Assembly (NCBI GenBank): GCA_028820035.1
Contig: JAPPKI010000339.1
Coordinates: 1-12,725 of the forward strand
DNA length: 12,725 nt
Direction of reading: 5' to 3'
Source of the DNA: a bacterium
Lineage (GTDB): Bacteria > Actinomycetota > Acidimicrobiia > Acidimicrobiales > Bin134
The position numbers were made by a program, and so were the translations under genes. How positions within the stretch are numbered: the first letter of the stretch is position 1; every line of letters starts with the position of its first letter. Below the pieces are notes generated by a model. It saw only the letters and a program-made list of their open reading frames with translations. It did no database searches and had not been told where the DNA came from. Of this stretch, positions 1 to 6,360 are shown one piece after another.

Positions 1-1
1 T

Positions 2-664
2 GCCGAACGAGTGGTCAACGGCACCGCCAGCATCGCTGCCGGGGCGGCCATGACCGTGGATCAAGCCGGAGCCGCTCTCGCCGTCGGCGTCCGGATCGCC
101 TCTCAGCAGATGGAGGCGGGGGCCGACTGCCTCATCGGCGGCGACCTGGGCATCGGCAACACCACATCGGCGGCCGCGCTGATCGGGGCGTTCACTGGCC
201 GATCAGCAGAAGAGGTGACTGGAACCGGGGCTGGTGTCCCCGCCAAGGGAATTGATCACAAGCGCAAATTGGTAGCCACTGGCCTTAAGAGAGCCGAAAC
301 CTGCGGCGGGCCTCTTGAGGTATTGGCTACGGTCGGAGGTCTTGAGATTGCCGCCCTCGCCGGGTTCTACATCGCTGCGGCCCGAGGCCGTGTCCCATAC
401 ATTGTCGACGGGGTGATCGCCGGGGCCGCCCTGTGCGCGGCCGATGCTCTGGCCCCCGGCACCGCAGCGCACGCCGTCCCTGGCCACCGTTCCAGCGAGC
501 CAGCCGCGTCCATCGCCCTCGACCATCTCGGTCTGGAACCCTTGCTCGACTTGGGTCTCCGACTTGGCGAGGGAACCGGCGCCTGCCTGGCCTTTCCCTT
601 GGTCCAAGCCGCGGCTGCGGCCCTGGCCGACATGGCTGACTTGCCAGAACCCGGTCAGGCGTGA
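2..664 (+). CDS. cobT: Nicotinate-nucleotide--dimethylbenzimidazole phosphoribosyltransferase (CobT), 5'-truncated by window edge
   Basis: CobT transfers phosphoribose from nicotinate mononucleotide to a lower-ligand base such as dimethylbenzimidazole, giving alpha-ribazole phosphate for the cobalamin nucleotide loop in the cytoplasm. About 220 C-terminal residues are present; the usual length is near 350, so roughly the first third lies outside the window and the frame is open at base 2. Family hallmarks are clear: GIGNTTSAAALIGAF, then GTGAGVPAKGIDHK, and near the C-terminus RLGEGTGACLAFPLVQAA. The last carries the glutamate that matches the catalytic Glu317 of the Salmonella enzyme. Where many CobT proteins read GEMGIGNTT, this one reads GDLGIGNTT, an aspartate at the place of Glu174. 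No intrinsic terminator follows the stop. The gene has no obvious link to the catabolic cluster that starts 140 bases downstream and is probably the end of a separate unit. Confidence 0.95.
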   Translation, partial: AERVVNGTASIAAGAAMTVDQAGAALAVGVRIASQQMEAGADCLIGGDLGIGNTTSAAALIGAFTGRSAEEVTGTGAGVPAKGIDHKRKLVATGLKRAETCGGPLEVLATVGGLEIAALAGFYIAAARGRVPYIVDGVIAGAALCAADALAPGTAAHAVPGHRSSEPAASIALDHLGLEPLLDLGLRLGEGTGACLAFPLVQAAAAALADMADLPEPGQA

Positions 665-751
665 CTCGAAATCAGTTTACGGCGCGCCGAGGCAACCGAC
701 TTTCTTGTTGCATTTGCTCTGGACATCCCTAGTCTCAGGCCATAGAGTGAC

Positions 752-768
752 TGTGTATTATTCGCACT
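752..768. promoter_or_regulatory. Putative IclR operator, site 1 upstream of the transporter operon
   Basis: The 17-mer TGTGTATTATTCGCACT resembles the inverted repeat 20 bases downstream (772-788) and the site at 10105-10121. Shared features are a GTG/CAC dyad around an AT-rich centre. The start-to-start distance to the next site is 20 bp, about two helical turns, which suits side-by-side binding of regulator dimers. The hexamer TATTAT at 756-761 inside it could be a -10 element, though no good -35 lies at the usual distance. If so, binding here would block transcription. The link to the IclR protein encoded at 6361-7128 is inference. Confidence 0.5.
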
Positions 769-771
769 AGC

Positions 772-788
772 TGTGCAAATATCGCACA
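772..788. promoter_or_regulatory. Putative IclR operator, site 2 upstream of the transporter operon
   Basis: TGTGCAAATATCGCACA is a perfect TGTGC-N7-GCACA inverted repeat lying 15-31 bases before the chosen start of the solute-binding protein. It is the best dyad of the set and closely matches AGTGCGCTTATTGCACA in the divergent control region near 10.1 kb. A GTG inside it (773) is in frame with the binding protein but has no ribosome-binding site, so it reads better as operator than as start codon. The whole 665-802 gap otherwise shows only a short CGGCGCGCCG palindrome at 680-689 and no gene. Confidence 0.6.
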
Positions 789-802
789 ACGGAGGGATTC
801 TG

Positions 803-2305
803 GTGTCTAGCACTAAAAGGAACCGTCAACCGCAATGCAGGCGTCTTTGGCGCGTGATCGCGGTGATTTTGGCGTGCGCGCTCGTTGCCGCCGCATGTGG
901 CAACGACGACGATTCAGGTGGCGCGTCCGTTCCGGCCGCGCCGGAGGTTGGCGACAGCTCCGACGACAGCCCGTCTGAGCCGGCTGGCGATTCCGATGGA
1001 ATGGCAGAAGACAGCTCGACACCCGCTCCGACGGCTGAGCCGGAGCCAGAGCTGTCTGGAACGATCGGCTTTATCAAGGGACCGCATTCGGCGATGGAGG
1101 TGGAGTTCAACGACCAGATCATCGCCGACTTCAATGCCCAAGTGGCGCCCGACGTCAGAGTGGAGTTCTCGACCTACGACTGGCCCGTCCACGTGGCTGA
1201 GCTGACGACGCTGTTTGCGAGCGGCTCGCCGCCGGACGTGCAGTATCTGGTTGATCTCATCTATCCGGCGTTCGCAGAGCAGGGTGTTTTGCACGACATG
1301 ACAGACTTGGTGAACGATCCCGACTGGGCTGAGGAGCGGGCCAACATCAGTCCGTTCGCGTGGGACCTCGCCGAACAGCAAGGTGGTACGTGGGGAGTGC
1401 CCGTGCTCGGCGCGGTCTACAACATTTTCATCAATGAGACGCTTCTTGAAGAGGCGGGCTTGCTCGACAGTTGGGACGACTCCTATGAGTCGATGCTCGC
1501 TGCTGCCGAAGCGCTGACAACCGATGAGGTCTTCGGCTTCGGGGCGCGCACTTCTGCTGCCGACTTTGCCTGGTGGGATTGGTACCCCTACATCCACAAT
1601 GCGGGCGGTGACGTGTTCTCCGACGATTGGACTGAGTGCGGCTTGGTCGGCCAGGACGTCGTCGACGCCATGCAGTTCCTGATCGATATCCACACCGCGG
1701 GCGTCACGCCGGCAATCGGTTCAGTGGACAACCAGGGCCTGTTCGACCTGTTCGCCGCAGGGCGCATCGCGATTCTCCACCACGAGACGCCGAACATCGT
1801 GGCGCTGAATGAGAACCCGCCGGACTTCGAGTGGACAGTGGCCGCTGCGCCCCCCGGCCCGCAAGGCCATACGGTGATGGGCAACTTCGGGATCTTGAGC
1901 ATCGCGGAGGCGAGCGACAACAAGGAAGCGGCCTGGGAGTTCATCAAGCACTGGGCATCTGCGCCGCAGGTTGGACGATTCGCGGAGCAGGTGAGCTTGC
2001 AGGTTGTCCGCACCGACATCCTGGACGACCCTTCGCTGACAATCCGGCCATGCAGAAGGTGCAATCCGAGATGGTGCCCCGAGTCCAGGGGCTCCAGCCG
2101 TCTCCCCATATCATCGAAGCGCTACAGGCCGCCTGGCCGGTGGTTGAGGACGCCTTCCGAGGGAACCGGACGGGCGAGGAAGCCATCGCCGGGATGTGTG
2201 AGGCGATCGACGGCGTTCTCGCCGGATAGCGGAAAGGCGGAAGCCATGTTCGCCACGGACCGCTGCGGCCCCGAGGACTTCCCCTCCCCTCGGAGAGCGC
2301 CGTAG
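803..2305 (+). CDS. ABC transporter extracellular solute-binding lipoprotein (family 1, sugar type), C-terminus frameshifted
   Basis: This protein is the extracellular, lipid-anchored binding component of a carbohydrate ABC importer. I chose the GTG at 803 because GGAGGG (791-796) sits six bases ahead of it. The N-terminus has positively charged residues, a hydrophobic stretch and the lipobox VAAAC with Cys32. An acidic D/S/E/P/T-rich linker follows to about residue 80, then a family-1 fold with segments such as GSPPDVQYLVD, GVPVLGAVYNIFINETLLEEAG and KEAAWEFIKHWAS. The frame is convincing to about residue 410 (base 2033). After that it becomes Arg/Pro-rich and unlike any binding protein, while the -1 frame continues the expected C-terminus (2035-2229). 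One missing base near 2032-2034 would explain this, and an intact protein would be about 475 residues. The open frame as read gives 500. Whether this is a real mutation or a sequence error cannot be told here. It is the first gene of the importer/lactonase operon and is preceded by two putative IclR operators. Confidence 0.88.
   Translation: MSSTKRNRQPQCRRLWRVIAVILACALVAAACGNDDDSGGASVPAAPEVGDSSDDSPSEPAGDSDGMAEDSSTPAPTAEPEPELSGTIGFIKGPHSAMEVEFNDQIIADFNAQVAPDVRVEFSTYDWPVHVAELTTLFASGSPPDVQYLVDLIYPAFAEQGVLHDMTDLVNDPDWAEERANISPFAWDLAEQQGGTWGVPVLGAVYNIFINETLLEEAGLLDSWDDSYESMLAAAEALTTDEVFGFGARTSAADFAWWDWYPYIHNAGGDVFSDDWTECGLVGQDVVDAMQFLIDIHTAGVTPAIGSVDNQGLFDLFAAGRIAILHHETPNIVALNENPPDFEWTVAAAPPGPQGHTVMGNFGILSIAEASDNKEAAWEFIKHWASAPQVGRFAEQVSLQVVRTDILDDPSLTIRPCRRCNPRWCPESRGSSRLPISSKRYRPPGRWLRTPSEGTGRARKPSPGCVRRSTAFSPDSGKAEAMFATDRCGPEDFPSPRRAP
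2035..2229 (+). other. Displaced C-terminal end of the solute-binding protein, in the -1 frame
   Basis: Read from base 2035 the -1 frame gives ADNPAMQKVQSEMVPRVQGL and continues for 64 residues to ...IAGMCEAIDGVLAG and a TAG stop at 2227-2229. The pattern ADNPAMQ, then an IIEALQAAWPVVEDAFRG segment and a final helix, is what one expects at the end of a family-1 sugar-binding protein. It joins naturally onto RTDILDDP in the upstream frame: inserting one base in the CCTTC at 2030-2034 would restore one continuous protein. The alternative frame over the same bases crosses a long hairpin (2248-2320), which further suggests that the true stop is at 2229. Confidence 0.75.
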
Positions 2306-2320
2306 CGGCCGTGGGCGAAC
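2248..2320 (+). repeat. Long imperfect stem-loop between binding-protein and permease genes
   Basis: The left arm 2248-2276 (starting GTTCGCCACGG) pairs with the right arm 2288-2320 (ending CCGTGGGCGAAC) around an 11-base loop. By hand I count about 26 pairs including one G-U, with single-base bulges at A2259 and G2313 and one internal loop (C2270 against 2294-2298). It starts 19 bases after the restored stop of the binding protein. There is no T-run on the plus strand, so it is not a classic terminator. Such intergenic stem-loops after periplasmic binding-protein genes usually protect the upstream mRNA from 3' exonucleases and lower expression of the membrane components. Confidence 0.65.
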
Positions 2321-2327
2321 GCTCCAA

Positions 2328-2372
2328 GAGTTCTGGTGCCCCATGAAGATGAGATTTGGGGCACCAGAACTC
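2328..2372 (+). repeat. Perfect 16-bp inverted repeat (hairpin) before the first permease gene
   Basis: GAGTTCTGGTGCCCCA (2328-2343) and TGGGGCACCAGAACTC (2357-2372) are exact reverse complements with a 13-base loop. It lies 8 bases after the larger imperfect stem-loop and about 60 bases before the permease start at 2432. Bases after it are not T-rich, so simple intrinsic termination is unlikely. Partial attenuation or mRNA stabilisation of the binding-protein message is the likelier role. An operator role is possible but the sequence does not resemble the TGTGC-N7-GCACA sites. Confidence 0.75.
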
Positions 2373-2431
2373 GCCGCTTTCAAGGGCAATTGCCGGTATT
2401 GGCTAACTTCAAGGCGAGGGGGCAGGACGCA

Positions 2432-3478
2432 ATGACGCACATCGACCCAGGCCTCACCGGCGCGCAGATGACGCTGTCGCCGGAGGAACACCGCCGACTC
2501 GCCAAGCGCTACCGGCGACGCACCACACTCACCGCTTACGCCTTCTTGGGACCGAACCTTGTGGCGTTTGTGGTGTTTCTCCTGATTCCGGTTGTGTGGC
2601 TCCTCGTGTCCACGTTCAGAACTGGAGGCGTGCTTGGCCCTGCTGAGTTCGTCGGGCTCGACAACTGGCGCGACACCTTTTCTGATCCGCTGGCCAGAAC
2701 GAGTATCCGAAACACGGTGGTCTACAGCGCGATTGCGATTCCCGCCGTGTTCATCATCGCCATGATCCTCGCGTTGGCGTTGCATGCCATTCCCCGCGGT
2801 GGTGCGCCGATCCGCGTTGCCTTGTACCTCCCGACGCTTCAGCCCGCGGTCGTTGCTGCGTTCATCTTCACATTCGTGCTGCATCCCGACTTCGGGGTCA
2901 TCAACTATGCCGTTCGATGGCTCGGCGGCGACCCGATCAACTTCCTGGGCGACACGACGCTCGCGCTTCCGACGATCGCCGGGATCGAGGTATGGCGCGG
3001 GACCGGGTTCTGGACGATGATGTTCCTCGCGGGCCTGACGGCTCTGCCGGGCGAGCTCTACCACGCGGCCGAGCTTGACGGGGCCGGCGCGATACGGCGA
3101 TTCATCCGGCTGACGCTTCCCCTGCTACGCCCGACGTTCTATTTCGCCGTGATATTCGCCACGATCGTCAACCTCCAGCTCTTCGACTCCGTTTTCGCGC
3201 TCACCGATGGAGGTCCGGTAAACAGCACGATCTCGGTGTCGCTGTACATCTACCGGAGCCTGTTCCTGTTCGGCGATATCGGCTTTGGCGCGACGCTGTC
3301 CTTCCTGCTCGTCATCACTGTGCTGTTGCTGACGGGGCTTCAGACCTACCTTTTGCGACACCGAAAATTCCGGCTAACCACACGACCGAGCACAAGAAAC
3401 GCGGCGCTGACGCCTCCAAGGGCAGGGCTCGCTCAGGCCTTCCAAGGTCGCGACCGGCGATCTCGCTGTCGTACGTGA
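2432..3478 (+). CDS. Carbohydrate ABC transporter permease, MalF/UgpA type
   Basis: This is one of the two membrane subunits that form the import channel. I chose the ATG at 2432 because a CAGGA lies just ahead (423-427 of the 2 kb numbering, i.e. 2423-2427). An earlier in-frame ATG at 2336 would start inside the hairpin and has no ribosome-binding site. After a charged N-terminus come hydrophobic segments at about residues 35-60, 95-120, 128-150, 185-203, 236-256 and 285-307. The cytoplasmic EAA loop is AAELDGAGAIRRFIRLTLP (about 212-230), the docking site for the ATPase. The family normally ends soon after the last segment, here at YLLRHRKF (about residue 313). The remaining 35 residues are Arg/Pro/Ala-rich and look out of frame. 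Over the same bases the -1 frame reads like the N-terminus of the next permease. The stop overlaps the next start as GTGA (3475-3478). Confidence 0.9.
   Translation: MTHIDPGLTGAQMTLSPEEHRRLAKRYRRRTTLTAYAFLGPNLVAFVVFLLIPVVWLLVSTFRTGGVLGPAEFVGLDNWRDTFSDPLARTSIRNTVVYSAIAIPAVFIIAMILALALHAIPRGGAPIRVALYLPTLQPAVVAAFIFTFVLHPDFGVINYAVRWLGGDPINFLGDTTLALPTIAGIEVWRGTGFWTMMFLAGLTALPGELYHAAELDGAGAIRRFIRLTLPLLRPTFYFAVIFATIVNLQLFDSVFALTDGGPVNSTISVSLYIYRSLFLFGDIGFGATLSFLLVITVLLLTGLQTYLLRHRKFRLTTRPSTRNAALTPPRAGLAQAFQGRDRRSRCRT
3376..3474 (+). other. Probable unlabelled N-terminal coding stretch of the second permease (no start codon in frame)
   Basis: In the frame of the second permease, 3376-3474 encode NHTTEHKKRGADASKGRARS then GLPRSRPAISLSY, running straight into VILFVGVAIALVPFLYV. 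A basic tail before the first membrane segment is exactly what MalG-type permeases have. About 26 of 33 codons here end in G or C, against about 20 of 35 in the overlapping frame assigned to the first permease, so this frame looks like the one under coding selection. No ATG, GTG or TTG occurs in it before 3475. A lost start codon or an indel that shifted the end of the first permease would explain it. Confidence 0.55.
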
Positions 3479-4263
3479 TCCTGTTCGTCGGGGTGGCTAT
3501 CGCACTGGTTCCTTTCTTGTACGTCGTGTCCACCTCGTTCAAGGAATCGACGTCGCTGTTCAGCTATCCCCCTGACTGGATCCCGTCGCCGATCTTTTGG
3601 GGCAACTTCGAGTCGCTTTTTGCCGACCATCCGTTTGTTCAGTGGACCTTGAACACCCTGTTCGTGTCGGGCGCGGTGACCGCTTTGAAGCTGTGGTTCG
3701 ATTCCATGGCGGGCTACGCATTGGCCAAGATGGAGTTCGCCGGCAGGCGCGGCGTCGCGCTTCTCCTCCTGCTGTCGGTTGCGATCCCCATCTCCGCGTT
3801 GATCATTCCGATGTTCTTCGTGGTGCGCTACCTCGGGCTGTTGAACACCTACTGGGCGCTGATACTGCCGCCGCTGGCGAACCCGCTGGGGATCTTCATG
3901 GCCCGCAGCTTCATAGTCGGGATCCCCGACGATTTGGAGGCGTCGGCACGCCTCGACGGCGCTTCAGAGTTCACGATCTATCGCAAGATCGTCTTGCCCC
4001 TGATCCGGCCCGGTTTGGTGGTGCTCGGCATGTTCACGTTCATGTTGCAGTACACCTCGTTCATCTGGCCCCTCATCGCCGTCCAGGACTCCGACCGGCA
4101 AGTGCTGGCCGTGGGCATCTCTGGACTCCAGAGCGCGTTCTTGCAGGACTGGGGTCTGCTCTCGGCGGGCATGCTGGCAGCCGCCATCCCCATCACGGTT
4201 GTGTTCCTGCTCGTGCAAAGGGCGTTCGTGTTCAACGACCTCTCCGGCGCACTCAAGGAATAG
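3475..4263 (+). CDS. Carbohydrate ABC transporter permease, MalG/UgpE type
   Basis: This is the second membrane subunit of the importer. The first available start is the GTG at 3475, overlapping the previous stop as GTGA, which would allow translational coupling. With that start the protein has 262 residues and begins inside its first membrane segment without the usual charged tail. The true N-terminus may lie upstream in the same frame (3376-3474). Family features are clear: FLYVVSTSFKES after segment 1, a WIPSPIFWGNFESLF loop, the EAA loop DLEASARLDGASEFTIYRKI leading into VLPLIRPG (about 145-172), and the C-terminal FVFNDLSGALKE. It lies five bases ahead of the ATPase gene and belongs to the same operon. 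Confidence 0.88.
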   Translation: MILFVGVAIALVPFLYVVSTSFKESTSLFSYPPDWIPSPIFWGNFESLFADHPFVQWTLNTLFVSGAVTALKLWFDSMAGYALAKMEFAGRRGVALLLLLSVAIPISALIIPMFFVVRYLGLLNTYWALILPPLANPLGIFMARSFIVGIPDDLEASARLDGASEFTIYRKIVLPLIRPGLVVLGMFTFMLQYTSFIWPLIAVQDSDRQVLAVGISGLQSAFLQDWGLLSAGMLAAAIPITVVFLLVQRAFVFNDLSGALKE

Positions 4264-4268
4264 GGGAA

Positions 4269-5393
4269 ATGTCTGCCATGTCGCCTCGGGCCGATGTCGC
4301 CGTGAGCCTGATCCAGGTGGCGAAGTCGTACGGCGACGTCGAGGTGCTGCAACCATTCGACCTTCAGGTTGCCGAAGGCGAATTCGTTGTCCTCCTCGGC
4401 CCCTCGGGGTGCGGAAAAAGCACAATCCTGAAAATGATCGCAGGACTCGAAGAGGTCAGCCACGGCGAGATCCACGTCGCGGGCGAACTCGTCAACTACG
4501 TCAGGCCTCGAGACCGCGATGTGGCCATGGTCTTCCAGAACTACGCGCTGTATCCGCACATGTCGGTGCGAGACAACATCGCGTTTCCGCTCACCATGAG
4601 CAGGCGGCCCCGACTCAAGCGAGATGTGATCGAGGCGCGCACCGTCACCGCAGCCGACATCGTCGATCTGACGCCCTACCTCGACCGCAAGCCGGCGCAG
4701 TTGAGCGGCGGGCAGCGGCAGCGAGTCGCCTTGGCCCGAGCAATCATCCGCCAGCCAGCGGTGTTCCTCATGGACGAGCCGCTGTCCAATCTCGACGCAC
4801 TGCTGCGTGCGGATATGCGGACAAGCCTCTTGGAGGTCCATGCCCGCATCAAGAAGGCCACCCTGTACGTGACTCACGACCAGATTGAGGCCATGACGAT
4901 GGCCGACCGGGTTGTGGTTCTCAATGCCGGCCGGATCCAGCAGATCGGACGACCTCGCGATCTGCACACGGCCCCGGCGAACACATTCGTGGCTCAGTTC
5001 ATCGGGAGCCCGCGCATGCCGCTCCACGATCTGGAGGTACGCGACGACGGCATCCTTCAGCTTGCCGATGTAACCCTCACCGGCGATGCCGATGTCCCTC
5101 TGGCGCCGGGAGCATCGGTCACGGTCGGCCTCCGGCCGAGCGCGCTGCGAGCAACCAGCTCAGCATCCGCCTGCTTCGTCGGCGAGGCGAAGCGACGCGA
5201 CTACCTCGGCAGCGACAGCTACCTCGAGGTCGACCTCGGAGAAGGTCTATCGGTCATGGTGCGGGCGGAGGCTGATGCGGAGGTGCGGCCCGGCGACACC
5301 GTGCGCGTGGACGCCGACCCGGGAGCCATCCATGTCTTTGACGAGGCGGGGGCGCGGATCTGCGGCGCTTCGGTGTGCCGACGAGAGCGATGA
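4269..5393 (+). CDS. Sugar ABC transporter ATP-binding protein, MsmK/UgpC/MalK type
   Basis: This cytoplasmic ATPase powers the importer; the product has 374 residues, usual for the group. I chose the ATG at 4269, preceded by AAGGA at 4255-4259; the ATG at 4278 with AGGGGA ahead is an alternative. Walker A is GPSGCGKST (44-52), the Q-loop glutamine is 90 in VFQNYALYPHMSV, the signature is LSGGQRQR (145-152), Walker B is VFLMDE (165-170) and the switch histidine is 203 in YVTHDQIEAMTMADR. The last 130 or so residues form the regulatory/TOBE-like region that MalK-type proteins carry (PGASVTVGLRPSAL, DYLGSDSYLEVDLG). The stop overlaps the next gene's start as ATGA (5390-5393). ATPases of this group often serve several importers, but the in-operon position argues for a dedicated partner here. 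Confidence 0.95.
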   Translation: MSAMSPRADVAVSLIQVAKSYGDVEVLQPFDLQVAEGEFVVLLGPSGCGKSTILKMIAGLEEVSHGEIHVAGELVNYVRPRDRDVAMVFQNYALYPHMSVRDNIAFPLTMSRRPRLKRDVIEARTVTAADIVDLTPYLDRKPAQLSGGQRQRVALARAIIRQPAVFLMDEPLSNLDALLRADMRTSLLEVHARIKKATLYVTHDQIEAMTMADRVVVLNAGRIQQIGRPRDLHTAPANTFVAQFIGSPRMPLHDLEVRDDGILQLADVTLTGDADVPLAPGASVTVGLRPSALRATSSASACFVGEAKRRDYLGSDSYLEVDLGEGLSVMVRAEADAEVRPGDTVRVDADPGAIHVFDEAGARICGASVCRRER

Positions 5394-6325
5394 CCGCGGG
5401 TTGGGAGCTGATCGCCAACGGCGTGTCCGCTCCAGAAGGGCCGACTCTTGGGCCGGGAGGGTGGATTCTCAATGTGTGCAGCTTCACCCGCGACAGCAAC
5501 CCGGCCGTCGTTGGTGGCGACATCGTGGCCACGCACCCCGATTGTCCGGGCGACACGCGGCGCCTGTTCAACACGTCCGCTGACGGGGTGGAGGGCATCC
5601 CTGCTGCGCTTGCCTTCGGGCCCGACGGCGCCCTCTGGATCACCGACGAAGGCCACCGGGCGATTCTGCGGGCAACGGATCAGGGGGTGCTGTCGGTGTA
5701 CGCGCCGACGCCGAACGGGCCCAATGATCTCAGCTTCGACCGGGAGGGGAACCTCTGGTTCACCGATCCGTGGGGTTCCAGCATCCACAACGCGATTGGC
5801 GGGGTTTATGTGCTTCGCGCTGGAACGACGGCTCTCGAAGAGGTCGCATCCGGTCTCGCGTTTCCGAACGGGATCGTGGCCACGCCAGAGGAGGTGGTGT
5901 ATGCGGAGACGCGCACGGGCCGGCTGTGGCGGCATTGGCGCCTTGCCGGAGGACGGCTAGGAGAAGCGGAGGTCTTCGCTGAGCTGCCGCATCAGACTGG
6001 GGTCGAGACGCAGGGCCCCGACGGCATGGCGCGTGACATCCACGGCAATCTGTACGTGGCCCATTTCGGCGCGGCGTGCATCCGTGTTCTCGCGCCCGAT
6101 GGCACGCAACTCGATCCGATTGCCGTTCCGGGGCGCGACCCGACCAACCTGTGTTTCGGAGGGCCTGATCTGCGTACGTTGTTTGTGACGCTCGACGACA
6201 CCGATCAGCTCATTGCCCTTCAGGCGCCGTATCAGGGAAGCGCGATCCAATTCTGCCCATGGGCCGGCGAAACCCGGGCGCATGAGAGCTGGGTGGACTT
6301 GATCGAGAAGAGCCCCGCGGTGTGA
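5390..6325 (+). CDS. SMP-30/gluconolactonase-family lactonase
   Basis: This is a six-bladed beta-propeller metal-dependent hydrolase of the SMP-30/gluconolactonase/LRE family, probably opening a sugar-acid lactone. I chose the ATG at 5390 because it overlaps the ATPase stop (ATGA), suggesting coupling; a GTG at 5375 is an alternative. The product is 311 residues, normal for the family. The expected metal-site residues are present: Glu16 in APEGP, Asn160 in FPNGI and Asp211 in GPDGMA. Further blade motifs are PNDLSFDREGNLWFTD (111-126) and DIHGNLYVAHFG (216-227). It has no signal peptide, so it acts in the cytoplasm after import. Being last in an amino-sugar-acid importer operon suggests that the imported or first-formed compound is an aldonolactone. 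The exact substrate is inferred. Confidence 0.87.
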   Translation: MTAGWELIANGVSAPEGPTLGPGGWILNVCSFTRDSNPAVVGGDIVATHPDCPGDTRRLFNTSADGVEGIPAALAFGPDGALWITDEGHRAILRATDQGVLSVYAPTPNGPNDLSFDREGNLWFTDPWGSSIHNAIGGVYVLRAGTTALEEVASGLAFPNGIVATPEEVVYAETRTGRLWRHWRLAGGRLGEAEVFAELPHQTGVETQGPDGMARDIHGNLYVAHFGAACIRVLAPDGTQLDPIAVPGRDPTNLCFGGPDLRTLFVTLDDTDQLIALQAPYQGSAIQFCPWAGETRAHESWVDLIEKSPAV

Positions 6326-6351
6326 TCAAGGGCGGGGCAGCGGGCGGGGCT
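6312..6351. terminator. Possible GC-rich hairpin between convergent operons
   Basis: GCCCCGC (6312-6318) can pair with GCGGGGC (6332-6338), or AGCCCCGC with GCGGGGCT (6344-6351). These lie at the end of the lactonase gene and in the 35-base gap before the end of the convergent IclR gene. No T-run follows on either strand, so this is a weak terminator candidate and may simply reflect G-rich sequence. Confidence 0.25.
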
Positions 6352-6360
6352 GGGCTCGTA

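Noticed and set aside
680..689. CGGCGCGCCG palindrome after cobT
   Set aside because: It has no loop or T-run, so it is not a terminator, and such palindromes are frequent in high-G+C DNA.
773..802. GTG at 773 as start of the solute-binding protein
   Set aside because: It lies inside the TGTGC-N7-GCACA operator and has no ribosome-binding site, while GTG 803 has GGAGGG at good spacing and gives a normal lipoprotein signal.
914..1693. 259-residue minus-strand open frame opposite the binding protein
   Set aside because: Antisense shadow; the plus strand encodes a recognisable lipoprotein over the same bases.
2030..2036. Programmed ribosomal frameshift in the binding protein
   Set aside because: There is no X-XXY-YYZ slippery heptamer or nearby stimulatory element at the switch point; a mutation or sequence error is simpler.
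2336..2431. ATG at 2336 as start of the first permease
   Set aside because: It falls within the 16-bp inverted repeat, lacks a ribosome-binding site, and adds 32 residues unlike the family; ATG 2432 is better.
3597..4268. A 598-residue protein covering the ATPase plus a long upstream extension
   Set aside because: The extension is a shadow frame of the second permease; the ATPase domain begins at 4269 with a ribosome-binding site.
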